NCBI RefSeq assembly: GCF_018829635.1
Contig: NZ_JAHKKG010000001.1
Coordinates: forward strand, 682,001 to 746,000
DNA from: Paractinoplanes bogorensis
GTDB lineage: Bacteria > Actinomycetota > Actinomycetes > Mycobacteriales > Micromonosporaceae
Reading direction: 5' to 3'
Length of the DNA: 64,000 nt
Under the pieces are notes generated by a model. The model had not been told where the DNA came from. It saw nothing but the letters and a program-made list of their open reading frames with translations, and ran no database searches. Positions within the stretch are counted from its first letter, which is position 1; each line of letters starts with the position of its first letter. The position numbers and the translations under genes are program-made. This document shows, in pieces, positions 26,201-34,163 of the stretch.

Positions 26201-26533
26201 CCGCCCGATCAGGTCGTGGCCGTCACCCGGGTGCTGGTCGCGCCGGCCGAACTGGCCACCCCGCGCAGCGCCGACCTGGCGTTGCGCTGCCTGCTGACGC
26301 CCCGGGTGGCCGCCCTGGAGTCGGCCGTGGCCCCGATGTGGATCATCCTGACCGATCACATGGGCGATCTCGACGACGAGCTCCTGGTCCGGGTGTTCCA
26401 CGCGGTCATCAACGCCGGTGGAGACCCGGGCAAGATCCGCGACCTGGTCAGGCAGCTCGACGCCGGACAACGGACCGCGGCCGTGGAAGAGATCGACCCC
26501 GTCCTGGCCGTCCGATTGGCCGCCTTCCGCTGA
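23300..26533 (+). CDS. NACHT-like STAND NTPase, possible antiviral/signal sensor
   Basis: A 1077-residue single-gene STAND protein. The N-terminal 290 residues are a helical domain starting LSYADAVRILGG, resembling the actinobacterial NACHT N-terminal helical domains (NNH7-like). The ATPase follows: Walker A GQPGAGKSS at about residues 335-343, Walker B PVVLLDGFDELL at about 401-412, and sensor-like MVTSRVAVADRA near 450. The FLHATFGEYLVARL segment (about 650) is typical of NACHT helical regions. The C-terminal 380 residues are helical and probably sense the trigger. Bacterial NACHT proteins of this type can act in phage defence. No separate effector is seen. The promoter shares 36 bp with the divergent kinase gene. 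Confidence 0.82.
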   Translation: MPQGLSYADAVRILGGSGPLAKAVDNLLGGALSVATAGGSDVALSFFDAKNEMVRLGSLVTTKINDSVRGLGRHDRSERLQAAHVVLVVTAFFEALDECMAAAEIDDPDFDRDDQVKFIGGADGGTLVGRLLGATVPLPTPELFYDDLLRSLTSWFLNTGVRMEAYLSGLAVYDQAGDRARLAMGDLLHVRLPHLATAKYDEAHRRLAAEIPEFAIWADRLEARATTHGLERLEAVLREVTSGRDPSRHRAALARAHRSALVRPVLGGDAGELLIPALQAAYLDPIFRVRTATPDARPADDQWWAETGTRADIAGFLAAYLTTTAATEAPMLLLGQPGAGKSSLTRILAARLPAEDFFVCRVALREVPAEAEIQDQIELALRAAIGETVSWAELADTGGALPVVLLDGFDELLQATGLHQSDYLQRVAAFQQREESLGRPVAVMVTSRVAVADRARLPLGALVVRLEPFDDAQIARWLTVWNETNAFAVEPLNPDALRHVRHLAEQPLLLLMLALYDGTTQALREKETTLEGGELYERLLASFAAREVRRVHAGQPDSAIPALVEQELLRLSVVAFAMFHRLRLWVTERELDDDLAGLGLTPSRAGRTEGFRTPLTAGQEMVGRFFFIQRAQAVRDDRPLQTYEFLHATFGEYLVARLVVQAVRDTEARERASTLALRLGPAQDDDLLRSLLGFTALTSRATILPFVAGLFAAGDRDRLRSWLVERTGQAVRRPAYGESSYRPVDKRADHWMATYSFNLFLLALACGADLRASELFTETNDPAYWLRGSALQWRAATPGNIYGDTLRLLDVERDWHRGRHDIVVRLALGGVERPPSPLDVGWFTEKAPGVETPAVHRADFDLVTLVRSMRLSSTVGDSTLLHALEPVIGRMPEALTTFVGDASMAHRLAELWLASGFEESIEVLLMRYDRVIAAIAELAALGDQHWTQIRATVTLLMQCLRADADRLPPDQVVAVTRVLVAPAELATPRSADLALRCLLTPRVAALESAVAPMWIILTDHMGDLDDELLVRVFHAVINAGGDPGKIRDLVRQLDAGQRTAAVEEIDPVLAVRLAAFR

Positions 26534-26540
26534 GCTGCCG

Positions 26541-26927
26541 CTATCCGGCGGCCGCCGCGAACGAGCGGGCGATGATCTCGCGCAGCGCCGCCTGGTCGGC
26601 CTGGTCGACCCGCTTCACATAGAGGCAGCCCTTGCCCAGGGTGTGCGGTCCGAGGAGTTCGAGCATTTTCCCGTACGCCGCCAGGTCGCCGGTCAGATAC
26701 AGCACGGTCTGCGCCTTACGGGGTGCGAAGCCGATCGCCGCGACATCCCCCTCGCGGCCCGACTCGTATTTGTAGTGCCTCGACCCGAACCCGACGATGC
26801 TCGTGCCCCACATCGCCGGCGGTTCGCCCGTGACCTCGCCCATCAGGGCCACCAGCAGGCGGGCGTCCCGCTGCCGTTGCTCGTCACCGATCGTCGCGAG
26901 GAATGCCTCGACAGCCTCAGTCGTCAC
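26541..26927 (-). CDS. DUF1801 domain protein
   Basis: A 128-residue protein of the DUF1801 (YdhG-like) family. VEAFLATIGDEQRQRDARLL, MWGTSIVGFG and IGFAPRKAQTVLYLTG are the standard landmarks. The family is small and soluble with unknown biochemistry. The stop is only 7 bp from the stop of the convergent STAND gene. Confidence 0.85.
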   Translation of the reverse strand: MTTEAVEAFLATIGDEQRQRDARLLVALMGEVTGEPPAMWGTSIVGFGSRHYKYESGREGDVAAIGFAPRKAQTVLYLTGDLAAYGKMLELLGPHTLGKGCLYVKRVDQADQAALREIIARSFAAAAG

Positions 26928-27046
26928 GCGCCCAGGATCGCACAGGAGCAGGGCCGGAGCGGCTCGGTAGCAAGCGTCGCCGGGACGGGCACCCGGGGCG
27001 TCCGGCGACCTACCGTGATGATCACCCCCCTCGGAAGGACCCCCGG

Positions 27047-27694
27047 ATGAGCTCTCGACTCCGCATCGCCGTCGCCGTGACGGCCGCCCTGACCACCCTG
27101 TCGATCCCGGGGGCCGCGCTGGCCTCGGGCGCCAAGGACTCCGACCGCGACGGCATGCCCGACAAGTACGAGAAGGCGAACGGTCTCAACCCGCGCAAGA
27201 ACGACGCGCGCGCCGACAAGGACCACGACGGTCTGCCCAACCTGGCCGAGTTCCGGGCCGGCACCGATCCCCGCAAGGCCGACACCGACGGCGACGGCAT
27301 CCGCGACGGCGACGACAAGCGACCGAAATTCAAGGACGGGCCCAAGGTCAAATTCCCCGTTTCCTCGTACGACGTCAGCAGCGGGGCGCTCGTCATGGCG
27401 TACGGGAAAGGGTCGTCGTTGACTGTGGTCGTCACGGACGACACCGAGCTGGAGTGGAAGGGGAAGGGCTGCGCCTCACCCGCCACGGTCGCGAACCTGG
27501 TGGCCGGCGTCGGTGTCGCCGAGCTGAAGCTGGCACGAAAGGCGCCCTCTTCGTCGCCGGACTCGTCGGACTCTTCCGCGCCGGACTCTTCCGCGCCGGA
27601 TGATCATGGGCATCATGGGCGTGGCGTTACCCCGTCGGGGGATAGCACGCCGGTCGCCGACGAGATCGGGCTGGTGTGCGCCTCGGGCTCGTAA
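27047..27694 (+). CDS. secreted protein with thrombospondin type-3-like calcium repeats
   Basis: A 215-residue exported protein. A signal peptide (residues 1-26, ending ALASG) is followed by three Asp-rich calcium-binding repeats: DSDRDGMPDKYE, DKDHDGLPNLAE and DTDGDGIRDGDD (about residues 30-85). A small beta-rich domain with one cysteine pair comes next, then a Ser/Pro/Asp linker with SSAPDSS repeats. GGAAGGA before ATG 27047 fixes the start. Its ligand or partner is unknown. Confidence 0.8.
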   Translation: MSSRLRIAVAVTAALTTLSIPGAALASGAKDSDRDGMPDKYEKANGLNPRKNDARADKDHDGLPNLAEFRAGTDPRKADTDGDGIRDGDDKRPKFKDGPKVKFPVSSYDVSSGALVMAYGKGSSLTVVVTDDTELEWKGKGCASPATVANLVAGVGVAELKLARKAPSSSPDSSDSSAPDSSAPDDHGHHGRGVTPSGDSTPVADEIGLVCASGS

Positions 27695-27718
27695 CCCCGG
27701 CGCTCTAGGCTCGGCGGC

Positions 27719-28348
27719 ATGACCCGCATCCTGCTGATCTCGGGCAGCACCCGTGAGGACTCCCTGCAGACCGCGGCGCTGCGCACGGCGGCCCGGTTCG
27801 CGCCGGAGGACATCAACGCCGGCCTGTTCGAGGGCCTGCGCGGGGTGCCCGCCTTCGTGCCGGGCGAGGACAGTCCGCACGACACGGTGGTGCTGCTGCG
27901 TCACCAGGTGCGCATCGCCGACGCGATCCTGATCAGCACACCCGAATACGCGGGCACGATCCCCGGCAGCCTCAAGAACCTGCTCGACTGGCTGCTCGAG
28001 GACAACCTGCTCGACGGCAAACCGGTGGCCTGGCTGTCCGTCTCGGGCGAGGGCGAAGACTACGGCGCTCGCAGCACGCTCGAGACCGTCCTCGGCCACA
28101 CCAACGCCAAGGTGCTCAAGGCGGCCTGCATCCGCGTCCCGATCGACCCGTCCGCCGTCGACCGGTCGGGCCTGGTCACCGACCCGATGCTGCACCAGGC
28201 CCTGCAGGACGCGCTGCAGGCCCTGGTGCGGGTGTTGCAGATGTCGTCCCAGGCCCCGCCGCGGCCGGCCTGGCAGCACTATTCAACCGTGCTGCCCGTC
28301 ATCGAACGTCGCGACACCTCCTCCCGCCCCGATTGGCAGGCCGGCTGA
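27719..28348 (+). CDS. NADPH-dependent FMN reductase
   Basis: A 209-residue flavodoxin-fold reductase. The FMN phosphate loop is LISGSTREDS at residues 6-15, and STPEYAGTIPGSLKNLLDWL (about 75-94) is the signature of this family. It transfers electrons from NAD(P)H to FMN, azo compounds or quinones. The C-terminal 20 residues are a loose extension. The gene begins 24 bp after the preceding stop and may be cotranscribed with it. Confidence 0.88.
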   Translation: MTRILLISGSTREDSLQTAALRTAARFAPEDINAGLFEGLRGVPAFVPGEDSPHDTVVLLRHQVRIADAILISTPEYAGTIPGSLKNLLDWLLEDNLLDGKPVAWLSVSGEGEDYGARSTLETVLGHTNAKVLKAACIRVPIDPSAVDRSGLVTDPMLHQALQDALQALVRVLQMSSQAPPRPAWQHYSTVLPVIERRDTSSRPDWQAG

Positions 28349-28381
28349 CACAGCGGCTGATCTCGCGTCACGCTTTCCTGC

Positions 28382-28490
28382 GGCGCTGCGTCACGCTCTC
28401 ACGTGGCGCTGCGTCACGCTCTCACGCGGCGCTGCGTCACGCTCTCACGCGGCGCTGCGTCACGCTCTCACGTGGCACTGCGTCACGCGG
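28382..28490. repeat. 23-bp minisatellite
   Basis: Four exact or near-exact tandem copies of a 23-bp unit starting GGCGCTGCGTCACGCTCTCA (28382-28473), then a partial fifth to 28490. It lies between the convergent FMN reductase and DUF6463-like genes. The period is not a multiple of three. Confidence 0.9.
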
Positions 28491-28506
28491 CGGGGAGCAG
28501 GGCGGC

Positions 28507-28995
28507 CTACTCGGTCGGTCTCGCGGCGGTGTTTTCGCCGGTTCTCGCGGCCGGAATCGCGACCGTGCCGCCGTCCGTTTCCCCGGCTGGTCTTGCGGGT
28601 GGTTTCGCGGCTTTTCGCGCGGCCCTGACGATCAGTAGTCCGGCGACGCTGCCGAGCAGGAACGGGGACGGGACCAGCAGCAGTCCGCCGACCAGGCACC
28701 AGGCGGCCAGGGCCCAGCCAAGGGCCGCCGGTGGAGTGATTCCGCGCCCGGCGAGGTGCCAGATCAGAATCCCGAGCAGCACCAGCGGCACGGAGAAGCT
28801 GCCCGGCCCGGCCCAGAAGGCGAGCCCGTTGCGCAGCCCGTCATCGGGCGGCCGCAGCGGGACCGAGGCCCACAGCCCACGCCCGATCCAGCCGCCGACG
28901 GTCGAGTGAGTGATCACGATGGACAGGGTCAGATGGCCGGCGCCGAGCCCGACCAGGATGACGCTCGCGATGCGGTTCTCTGTGTTGGTCAGCAT
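28507..28995 (-). CDS. four-helix membrane protein, DUF6463-like
   Basis: A 162-residue integral membrane protein with four predicted helices (about residues 8-30, 58-80, 86-106, 108-126) and a disordered Pro/Ala-rich tail. The pattern (GLGAGHLTLSI at the start, LAFWAGPGSFSVPLVLLG in the middle) fits small DUF6463-type proteins that often sit beside a TetR gene, as here. The start lies inside the palindromic region shared with the divergent TetR, so it is very probably that regulator's target. Confidence 0.7.
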   Translation of the reverse strand: MLTNTENRIASVILVGLGAGHLTLSIVITHSTVGGWIGRGLWASVPLRPPDDGLRNGLAFWAGPGSFSVPLVLLGILIWHLAGRGITPPAALGWALAAWCLVGGLLLVPSPFLLGSVAGLLIVRAARKAAKPPARPAGETDGGTVAIPAARTGENTAARPTE

Positions 28996-29018
28996 AGAAT
29001 ATTATGGCTAGCACAGAG
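28978..29018. promoter_or_regulatory. inverted repeat in divergent promoter, probable TetR operator
   Basis: CTCTGTG (28978-28984) and CACAGAG (29012-29018) are perfect arms around a partly symmetrical, AT-rich centre containing TAGAATATTATG. The left arm lies within the first codons of the membrane-protein gene and the right arm just before the GTG start of the TetR gene. Confidence 0.55.
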
Positions 29019-29027
29019 AGGGGTGGC

Positions 29028-29621
29028 GTGACAACCAGACGTGAGCAGACCAGCGGCGAAAGCCGAGACCTGATCCTCGCCGCGGCGGCCGAGTTGTTCG
29101 CGAGCAAGGGCTACCGCCCGACGACGTTCGCCGACGTGGCCGAGCGCTCCGGCATCAGCCGCGGCTCGATCCCCTGGCATTTCGGCAGCAAGGAGGGCTT
29201 GCTGCTGGCAGTCCTGGAGCGGTCGGTGCAGCAGCTGATCGTCGACCTCGGCCCCGAGCCGTTCCCCGACGCCGCCACCGAGCTCGAACGCATGGCCCGC
29301 GGCCTCGAGGCCCTCTTCAGCCGCCCGAATGCCAGGCTCTTCGTCACCTTGCTGGTCGAGGCGATGGAACCCGACTCACCCATCCACGACCGCTACGCCG
29401 CCATGCACGAAACGCTGCGCGCAAACGGCCGGCGAGCTTTGGAAAACCTGCTTCCCTCGTACGGCCCACGCCTCGACGCCCTGACCGCCGCCCTCGTAGG
29501 GGCGGCGATCGGCATCCACCAGCAGTGGCTGATCAACCCCACCCAGGTCGACCTGGCCCAGTCCCTCGACGCGTTGCGCGACATGGTGCTCGCCACCGTA
29601 CGAGCCGCCGGCCAGCAATGA
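29028..29621 (+). CDS. TetR-family transcriptional regulator
   Basis: A 197-residue TetR regulator. The helix-turn-helix FADVAERSGISRGSIPWHFGSKEGLL is at about residues 36-61; the remaining helical domain binds an unknown ligand. GTG 29028 is preferred because GAGGGG precedes it. The in-frame ATG at 29004 would add eight residues but falls in the promoter palindrome. It is divergent from the DUF6463-like membrane-protein gene, with almost no gap. Confidence 0.87.
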   Translation: MTTRREQTSGESRDLILAAAAELFASKGYRPTTFADVAERSGISRGSIPWHFGSKEGLLLAVLERSVQQLIVDLGPEPFPDAATELERMARGLEALFSRPNARLFVTLLVEAMEPDSPIHDRYAAMHETLRANGRRALENLLPSYGPRLDALTAALVGAAIGIHQQWLINPTQVDLAQSLDALRDMVLATVRAAGQQ

Positions 29622-29766
29622 CGTGATCGCGTAGCTCCGGCCGCTCACAAAAAGATCTTCATCGCCACCCGTCACTGTCCGAGCGGCGTGGCCGTTCGCT
29701 TGATAGGCGGGCGCAGAGGTCCCGTTGATCGAAACTCATCGCGAGTTTCCGGCGTGGAGGCGGTAC

Positions 29767-30306
29767 ATGGGTGCGGGTGCTCGGCGCGGGGGCGAGCGTA
29801 CGGGAAAGTCCCCGAAGATAAAGAATCACCGCGACCGGTCGGAGGAACGTCCGGTCGGCCGGTCCGTCTCGCGTCGCCTGATCATCCTGGTCCCCGTGAT
29901 CACGGCGCTGATCGTCGGGATCGCCAAGGGCCTGGCCGATGTCGGAGGCGCCCCGGGCCGCGACGACACGACGACCCACACGAACATCCAGGGCCCGCCG
30001 TCGTCGGCCCCGTCCGAGCCGCGGACCTACCTCGTGCCGCGCCGCAGTGAACCGGTGCGCTACTTCTACCGCGGCTCCTACCTGCCGCCCGACCAGGACT
30101 ACGACGTGCAGGTCGACGGTTACGACTGTGGCCCGGTCCGGACCGACCGCGAGGGTGAGTTCGACATGGACATCACCCCGTGCGTGGTGACCACGGCCGA
30201 CTCGACCGTCGAGGCCAGGCTCATGAGTAAAGGCAGCATCGTCGACAAGACCAGCCTCGACATCGACCTGCTGGAGACGGCGCAATCCCACGTGGCCGGT
30301 CCGTAG
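29767..30306 (+). CDS. membrane-anchored protein with extracytoplasmic domain
   Basis: A 179-residue protein. A basic cytoplasmic N-terminus is followed by one membrane helix (about residues 37-58, LIILVPVITALIVGIAKGL), a disordered Thr/Pro/Ser linker and a small beta-rich extracytoplasmic domain with two cysteines (DGYDCGPV and ITPCVV). GGAGG six bases before ATG 29767 supports the start. No family is recognised. The stop is 5 bp from that of the convergent VWA gene. Confidence 0.65.
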   Translation: MGAGARRGGERTGKSPKIKNHRDRSEERPVGRSVSRRLIILVPVITALIVGIAKGLADVGGAPGRDDTTTHTNIQGPPSSAPSEPRTYLVPRRSEPVRYFYRGSYLPPDQDYDVQVDGYDCGPVRTDREGEFDMDITPCVVTTADSTVEARLMSKGSIVDKTSLDIDLLETAQSHVAGP

Positions 30307-30310
30307 CCGG

Positions 30311-31993
30311 TCAGGCGCCTTTACGGCTGGCGATCGCCTCCAGGAAGATCTCGCCGATGGTGGCCGGGTCGGTGGCGATGAAGACGCCGCCCGAGCCGGC
30401 CGCCCTGGTGATCGCCTCCAGTTCCTTGCGGTCGATGGCCGTGCCCATGCCGATGATGATCATGCGGACCGGCTTCTTCGGGTCGCGCAGCTTCGTCATG
30501 CGGGCGACCAACTCGTCGATGGTGAGGCCGCCCGGGTTGTCGTTCTGGCCGTCGGTGTAGATGACCACCGAATTGGACACGCCCGGCTGCCAGCCCTGCT
30601 TGATGCGCTCGTACGCGGCCAGCGCCGTGTCGTAGAGCCCGGTGTCCCCGTCCGGCTTGGGGCGGATCCGGCCGATCGCGGCCTCGAGCTCGGCCCGGTG
30701 CGTGCCGCAGAGCGAGATCGGCACGTTCTCGATCCAGGGCTGCTTATCCTTCATGTTCGTCGAGAACGTCCAGTTACCCACCGACCAGCGATCGTCGAGC
30801 AGGCCCAGACCCTGCCGGGCAACCCCCTGCGTCACCTCGGCCCGGGTCAGGCCGCCGGCCGTCGGGACCTTCGCCTTCATCGAACCGGACACGTCGAACA
30901 CCGCGAGCATCCGGCCCGGCTGGGTGATCGCGGTCCAACTCCCGAGCAGTTGCGTGATCGCCTTGGGGTCGACCGTCGCGGCCGGTGGAATCGTCGCCGG
31001 CGCACCCGCCGGAGCGACGAACCCGGCCCCGGCCGAACCGTCGGGCGCCCGGATCCCGGCCCGCGCCAACTGTCCGGCGAAGATTCCGGTGCTCAGCGCC
31101 GTCCGCAACGTCGCCGCGGCGGCCGCCTTCTGCGGATCGATGCCGGGCATGACCGCGTACGGGTAATCGAGCATCACCGACGTCGGCGGATAGATCGCGG
31201 CCAGCGATGCGGACGGTCGCTCCCGGTTGTAGGCGATGAGGTCGGCCTCGGACAGCGGTGCCAGGTCGACGCCGCCTTCACCGGAGAAACTCTCGAGGAG
31301 CGCGCTGCGATTGCCGGCCCGGTTCGCCGACAACGCCCGCATGGCGCCGACCTTCAACTTCGCGCCCGCCGCGTCGCTGCCCGCCACGCCGGCGATGACC
31401 AGCAGTCCGGCCAGTCCGGTGGCGTCCCGCTCGGGGTCGGCGGTGGCCGGTCGCAGAGACTTGTCGGTCGCGATTCGTTGGACGAGAGCTTTCCATTTTC
31501 CCGTACGGGCGTTGGCGCCTCCCGTGCTCGCCGACAGAGCGCTCGTCGGCGGAAGTGCCAGCACCAGGGGGCTCTCGGCGATCGACCCGAGCATCGCCGG
31601 TTTGAAGCCCGGTGCTTCCGAGGCGAGGCGTTGCAGCCAGGTGCTCGAATCCGGAACCCAGATGTCGGCCTGGGTGTCCTGCTGCCGGGTGCCGCCGTTG
31701 ACCAGGCTGATTCCGTGCTGCCGCCCGACCGCGGCCGCCATCACCGTCGGGTCGACCGCCGTGACCGTGACGGTGACGCAGGTGCCGTCCCGGGTCCAGC
31801 TGTCCGCCGCGGCCGTGATGGCCGGCGCGATCTCCCCGGCCGCGGCCACTTTCAACGGCACGAGCGCGGGACACTCGTCGGCCGACAACTGCCGATAGCC
31901 GGCCCAGCCACCGCCCGCGACCGCGAGAACGGCGACCGCGGCCACCGAGGCCACCAGTCCTGAGCTGCGAAGGTGTCGATGACGGCCAGGCAT
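30311..31993 (-). CDS. solute-binding / von Willebrand factor A domain protein
   Basis: A 560-residue exported or membrane-anchored protein. An N-terminal hydrophobic segment (about residues 9-31) is followed by a type-2 periplasmic-binding-like domain (about 40-335, with VAAAGEIAPAI near its start) and a VWA domain (about 360-555). The VWA MIDAS is intact: FDVSGS (about 375), a Thr in GDTGLYDT and IYTDGQND. This architecture is common in actinobacteria, but its ligand is unknown. The ATG at 31993 is one of several nearby starts; a GTG two codons upstream is equally possible. Confidence 0.83.
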   Translation of the reverse strand: MPGRHRHLRSSGLVASVAAVAVLAVAGGGWAGYRQLSADECPALVPLKVAAAGEIAPAITAAADSWTRDGTCVTVTVTAVDPTVMAAAVGRQHGISLVNGGTRQQDTQADIWVPDSSTWLQRLASEAPGFKPAMLGSIAESPLVLALPPTSALSASTGGANARTGKWKALVQRIATDKSLRPATADPERDATGLAGLLVIAGVAGSDAAGAKLKVGAMRALSANRAGNRSALLESFSGEGGVDLAPLSEADLIAYNRERPSASLAAIYPPTSVMLDYPYAVMPGIDPQKAAAAATLRTALSTGIFAGQLARAGIRAPDGSAGAGFVAPAGAPATIPPAATVDPKAITQLLGSWTAITQPGRMLAVFDVSGSMKAKVPTAGGLTRAEVTQGVARQGLGLLDDRWSVGNWTFSTNMKDKQPWIENVPISLCGTHRAELEAAIGRIRPKPDGDTGLYDTALAAYERIKQGWQPGVSNSVVIYTDGQNDNPGGLTIDELVARMTKLRDPKKPVRMIIIGMGTAIDRKELEAITRAAGSGGVFIATDPATIGEIFLEAIASRKGA

Positions 31994-32340
31994 CGGCACA
32001 TCATGATCCGACCGCCCGCTCCGGAAAACAGCCGGACGGATGAGATTTTTCACCAACACTGCAAATAGTTGCCGACCGATGCGTTCATGGGTGCGCGCGT
32101 AGAGATCAATCAGCGGGAACGCCCCGACATGCGTCCCGCCGCCGTGGACGAGATGGACAGTCCCACAGCCCGGAAACTTCAGATGACGCACGGCCAGGGG
32201 GCACCAAGCCCGCACAGGAGGACACGCACGTGCACCCGCACGTCCGCCCGGCGGTCGCGTGCGTGGTCCGCGCGGCGCATGCGTGCCGCGGCGGACCTGG
32301 GTAGGCGCACGGCGACGGCGGGTCGGGCATTCGTGGTTGC
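31994..32340. other. gene-free stretch upstream of the VWA gene
   Basis: I see no supportable gene here. Frames on both strands are Arg/Thr/Cys-rich and short. The first 100 bp are relatively AT-rich (GAGATTTTTCACC) and probably hold the promoter of the minus-strand VWA gene; the rest grades into the repeat DNA that follows. Confidence 0.4.
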
Positions 32341-32504
32341 GCGTCGCGGGCGGTCACGGAGACGACGCATGCTTGTGCACGGCGGGGTGGTGTCGGCGGG
32401 GCGAAGATGGTGCGCGTTGCGGGCGGTCACGGAGTCGACGCGTGCTTGTGCACGCGGGGTGGTGTCGGCGGGGCGAAGATGGTGCGCGTTGCGGGCGGGT
32501 GGCC
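32341..32504. repeat. 72-73-bp tandem repeat
   Basis: Two full units and the start of a third, beginning GCGT(C/T)GCGGGCGGTCACGGAG and ending GGCGAAGATGGTGC, start at 32341, 32414 and 32486. Identity between the units is high. No coding role is evident. Confidence 0.85.
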
Positions 32505-32575
32505 TAAACGTGCGGGTTGACGCGGTCGGTGCTTAATCCGACGACGCGGCGGGCCGGCCCCGCTAGTCTGCGCGG

Positions 32576-32833
32576 ATGGACACGCATGGCTGGGTGGTGG
32601 TCCTCAGCAAGCGCACCGGCACGTCGCGCCGGGTGTGGGAGCACGCCTGGTGGTCGTGACTGCGCGGCTGGGGCATCGACTGGAACCCGTTCACAGAAGC
32701 TGAACTCCGCATCGACTGCTACCGCGTCCCCCGCCTGGACGGCCCGGGCGCCGAGTGCCAGACCGTCTGGCGGGTCAAGCAGTCCGCCCTCGGTCGTCTC
32801 GGCATCGCCCCGCCGCCCAACACGTCTCTCTGA
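32576..32833 (+). pseudogene. small gene interrupted by an in-frame TGA
   Basis: From ATG 32576 a protein-like frame runs 27 codons (MDTHGWVVVLSKRTG to HAWWS), meets TGA at 32657-32659, then continues in the same frame for 57 protein-like codons (LRGWGIDWNPFTEAELRID, ending LGIAPPPNTSL) to a stop at 32831. Codon bias is the same on both sides. A single change from TGG (Trp) or CGA (Arg) explains it. No family is recognised. It could also be a sequencing error. Selenocysteine is unlikely, since no supporting structure was found. Confidence 0.6.
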
Positions 32834-32864
32834 GTCGCGCTTCTGTTGGCCGCGCTGCGCCGGT

Positions 32865-33085
32865 GGCTGTCCGCGTCGGCAACGGTGAGTCTGGTGTTTG
32901 GGCTGCCCTGCATCGGTTGGGCTGTCCGCGTCGGCAACGGTGAGTCTGGTGTTTGGGCTGCCCCGCAACGGTGGGGCTGCTGACGCCGGCAATGGTGAGT
33001 CCGGTCTTGAGTCGCGTTGCGAAGGTGGCTGCCCGCCCCTGCGACGGTGAGCCCGGCTGTGGTCACGTCGGAGCGGCCACGACGT
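32865..33085. repeat. 55-bp degenerate minisatellite
   Basis: About four units beginning GGCTGTCCGCGTCGGCAACG and continuing GTGAGTCTGGTGTTTG start near 32865, 32920, 32975 and 33027. The first two are nearly identical and the later ones diverged. It fills most of the gap between the interrupted gene and the Lrp gene. Confidence 0.85.
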
Positions 33086-33181
33086 TGCTCTGGACTGCAG
33101 CGAAGCATCCTGCGCCGGGAAGTGGTTGTTGGGTGTGCGTTTGCACAGCAGAATGGGCGTCGACGGGGGAGGATGGCAACG

Positions 33182-33664
33182 ATGCGATCTCTGGACGCTA
33201 CCGATGCTCGGATTCTGCTGGCTCTGGACTCTGATCCGGATGCCACGGTGGTCGCCTTGGCGGAGCGTCTCTCCATGTCTCGCAACACGGTGCAGGCGCG
33301 GCTTCGGCGCATGCGGGAGTCGGGCGCGTTGGGGGCCTACTCGCGGCGCCTCGAACCGGCATCTCTCGGCTATCCGCTGATGGCGTTCATGACCCTGTCG
33401 CTCAGCCAGCGCGAAGGAGACCTGGCCGCTCAGCAGATCGTCCGGATCCCCGAGGTGGTCGAGATCCTGGCCACCACCGGCGACGGTGATCTGCTCGTGC
33501 GGATCGTGGCCAAGGACACCGGCGACCTCTATCGGATCACCAACCTGGTGGTGGCCGCGCCCGGGGTGGTTCGCACCTCGACGTCGATCGTGTTGCACGG
33601 GGTCGCGCCCAGCAGTGTGGACGGTCTGTTGCGCCGGCACGCGGCGGAGGCGCGCGCGACGTAG
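33182..33664 (+). CDS. Lrp/AsnC-family transcriptional regulator
   Basis: A 160-residue Lrp/AsnC regulator. The N-terminal helix-turn-helix (LDATDARILLALDSDPDATV, then LAERLSMSRNTVQARLRRM) occupies residues 3-50, followed by an RAM/AsnC ligand-sensing domain (about 70-150, with TGDGDLLVRIVAKDTGDLY). GGGGGAGG at 33165-33172 is well spaced from ATG 33182 rather than from the ATG at 33173. Such proteins sense amino acids. The amino-acid permease at 35065-36603 is a plausible but untested target. Confidence 0.9.
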   Translation: MRSLDATDARILLALDSDPDATVVALAERLSMSRNTVQARLRRMRESGALGAYSRRLEPASLGYPLMAFMTLSLSQREGDLAAQQIVRIPEVVEILATTGDGDLLVRIVAKDTGDLYRITNLVVAAPGVVRTSTSIVLHGVAPSSVDGLLRRHAAEARAT

Positions 33665-34163
33665 CGCGCGGCGGCAGTCGTCCGGCCGGGGTGCACTCGG
33701 CCGAAGCGCGTATGCCGTGAAGCGCCGATTTGTGCGAGCGTAACTCAGAGTGAGGTTCGGTCGTGGGGAACGGTCGACCACGGGCGGCCGATAATGGGCA
33801 GAATGGTGGCCGCGTCGTCCGGCATTCGTGTGGTTACTTGATCAATGGGAATATCGTGTGGATCATCCACGATGGCCGCTCGGCGGAAGTTGGTCAAGGG
33901 CATACACCAGGGGTAATGCACTCCGTGCGTAGTACTTGTCGTCCTGAACGTTTTGCCGAATCGAGGGACGAATCTACTGTGGCCATTGCAAGTTGCACGC
34001 CAAAACGGGCACTCGACGCGTCCGGTAGATGAATTGGCACATTCAATCGCGCGGCACGCATTGTCGTATCGAGGTCACGCTTCGTACTCTGATGGTCAAC
34101 AATCATCGATCAAGATGAGTGCGAGAGCGGGCCGACCTGGCGGCGGCCTGCGGGGGAGCCGAC
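33665..34163. other. 499-bp intergenic region, AT-richer than surroundings
   Basis: No supportable gene. Short frames on both strands (for example 33763-34032) lack coding character. A small palindrome, GTGGAT-C-ATCCAC, lies at 33858-33870 within ATCGTG...CACGAT. The low GC suggests regulatory DNA for the GNAT-like gene at 34164 or acquired sequence. Confidence 0.4.

Noticed and set aside
28382..28490. Possible CRISPR array
   Set aside because: The units are directly adjacent with no unique spacers and no cas genes are nearby. The same applies to the other tandem arrays.
32657..32659. TGA as a selenocysteine codon
   Set aside because: No SECIS-like structure could be recognised downstream and the context (Trp-Trp-Ser) does not resemble a redox site. 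Nonsense mutation is simpler.
33763..34106. Short frames on both strands in the Lrp-GNAT gap
   Set aside because: Codon use is not actinobacterial in third positions, no ribosome-binding sites are present, and no domain is recognisable.
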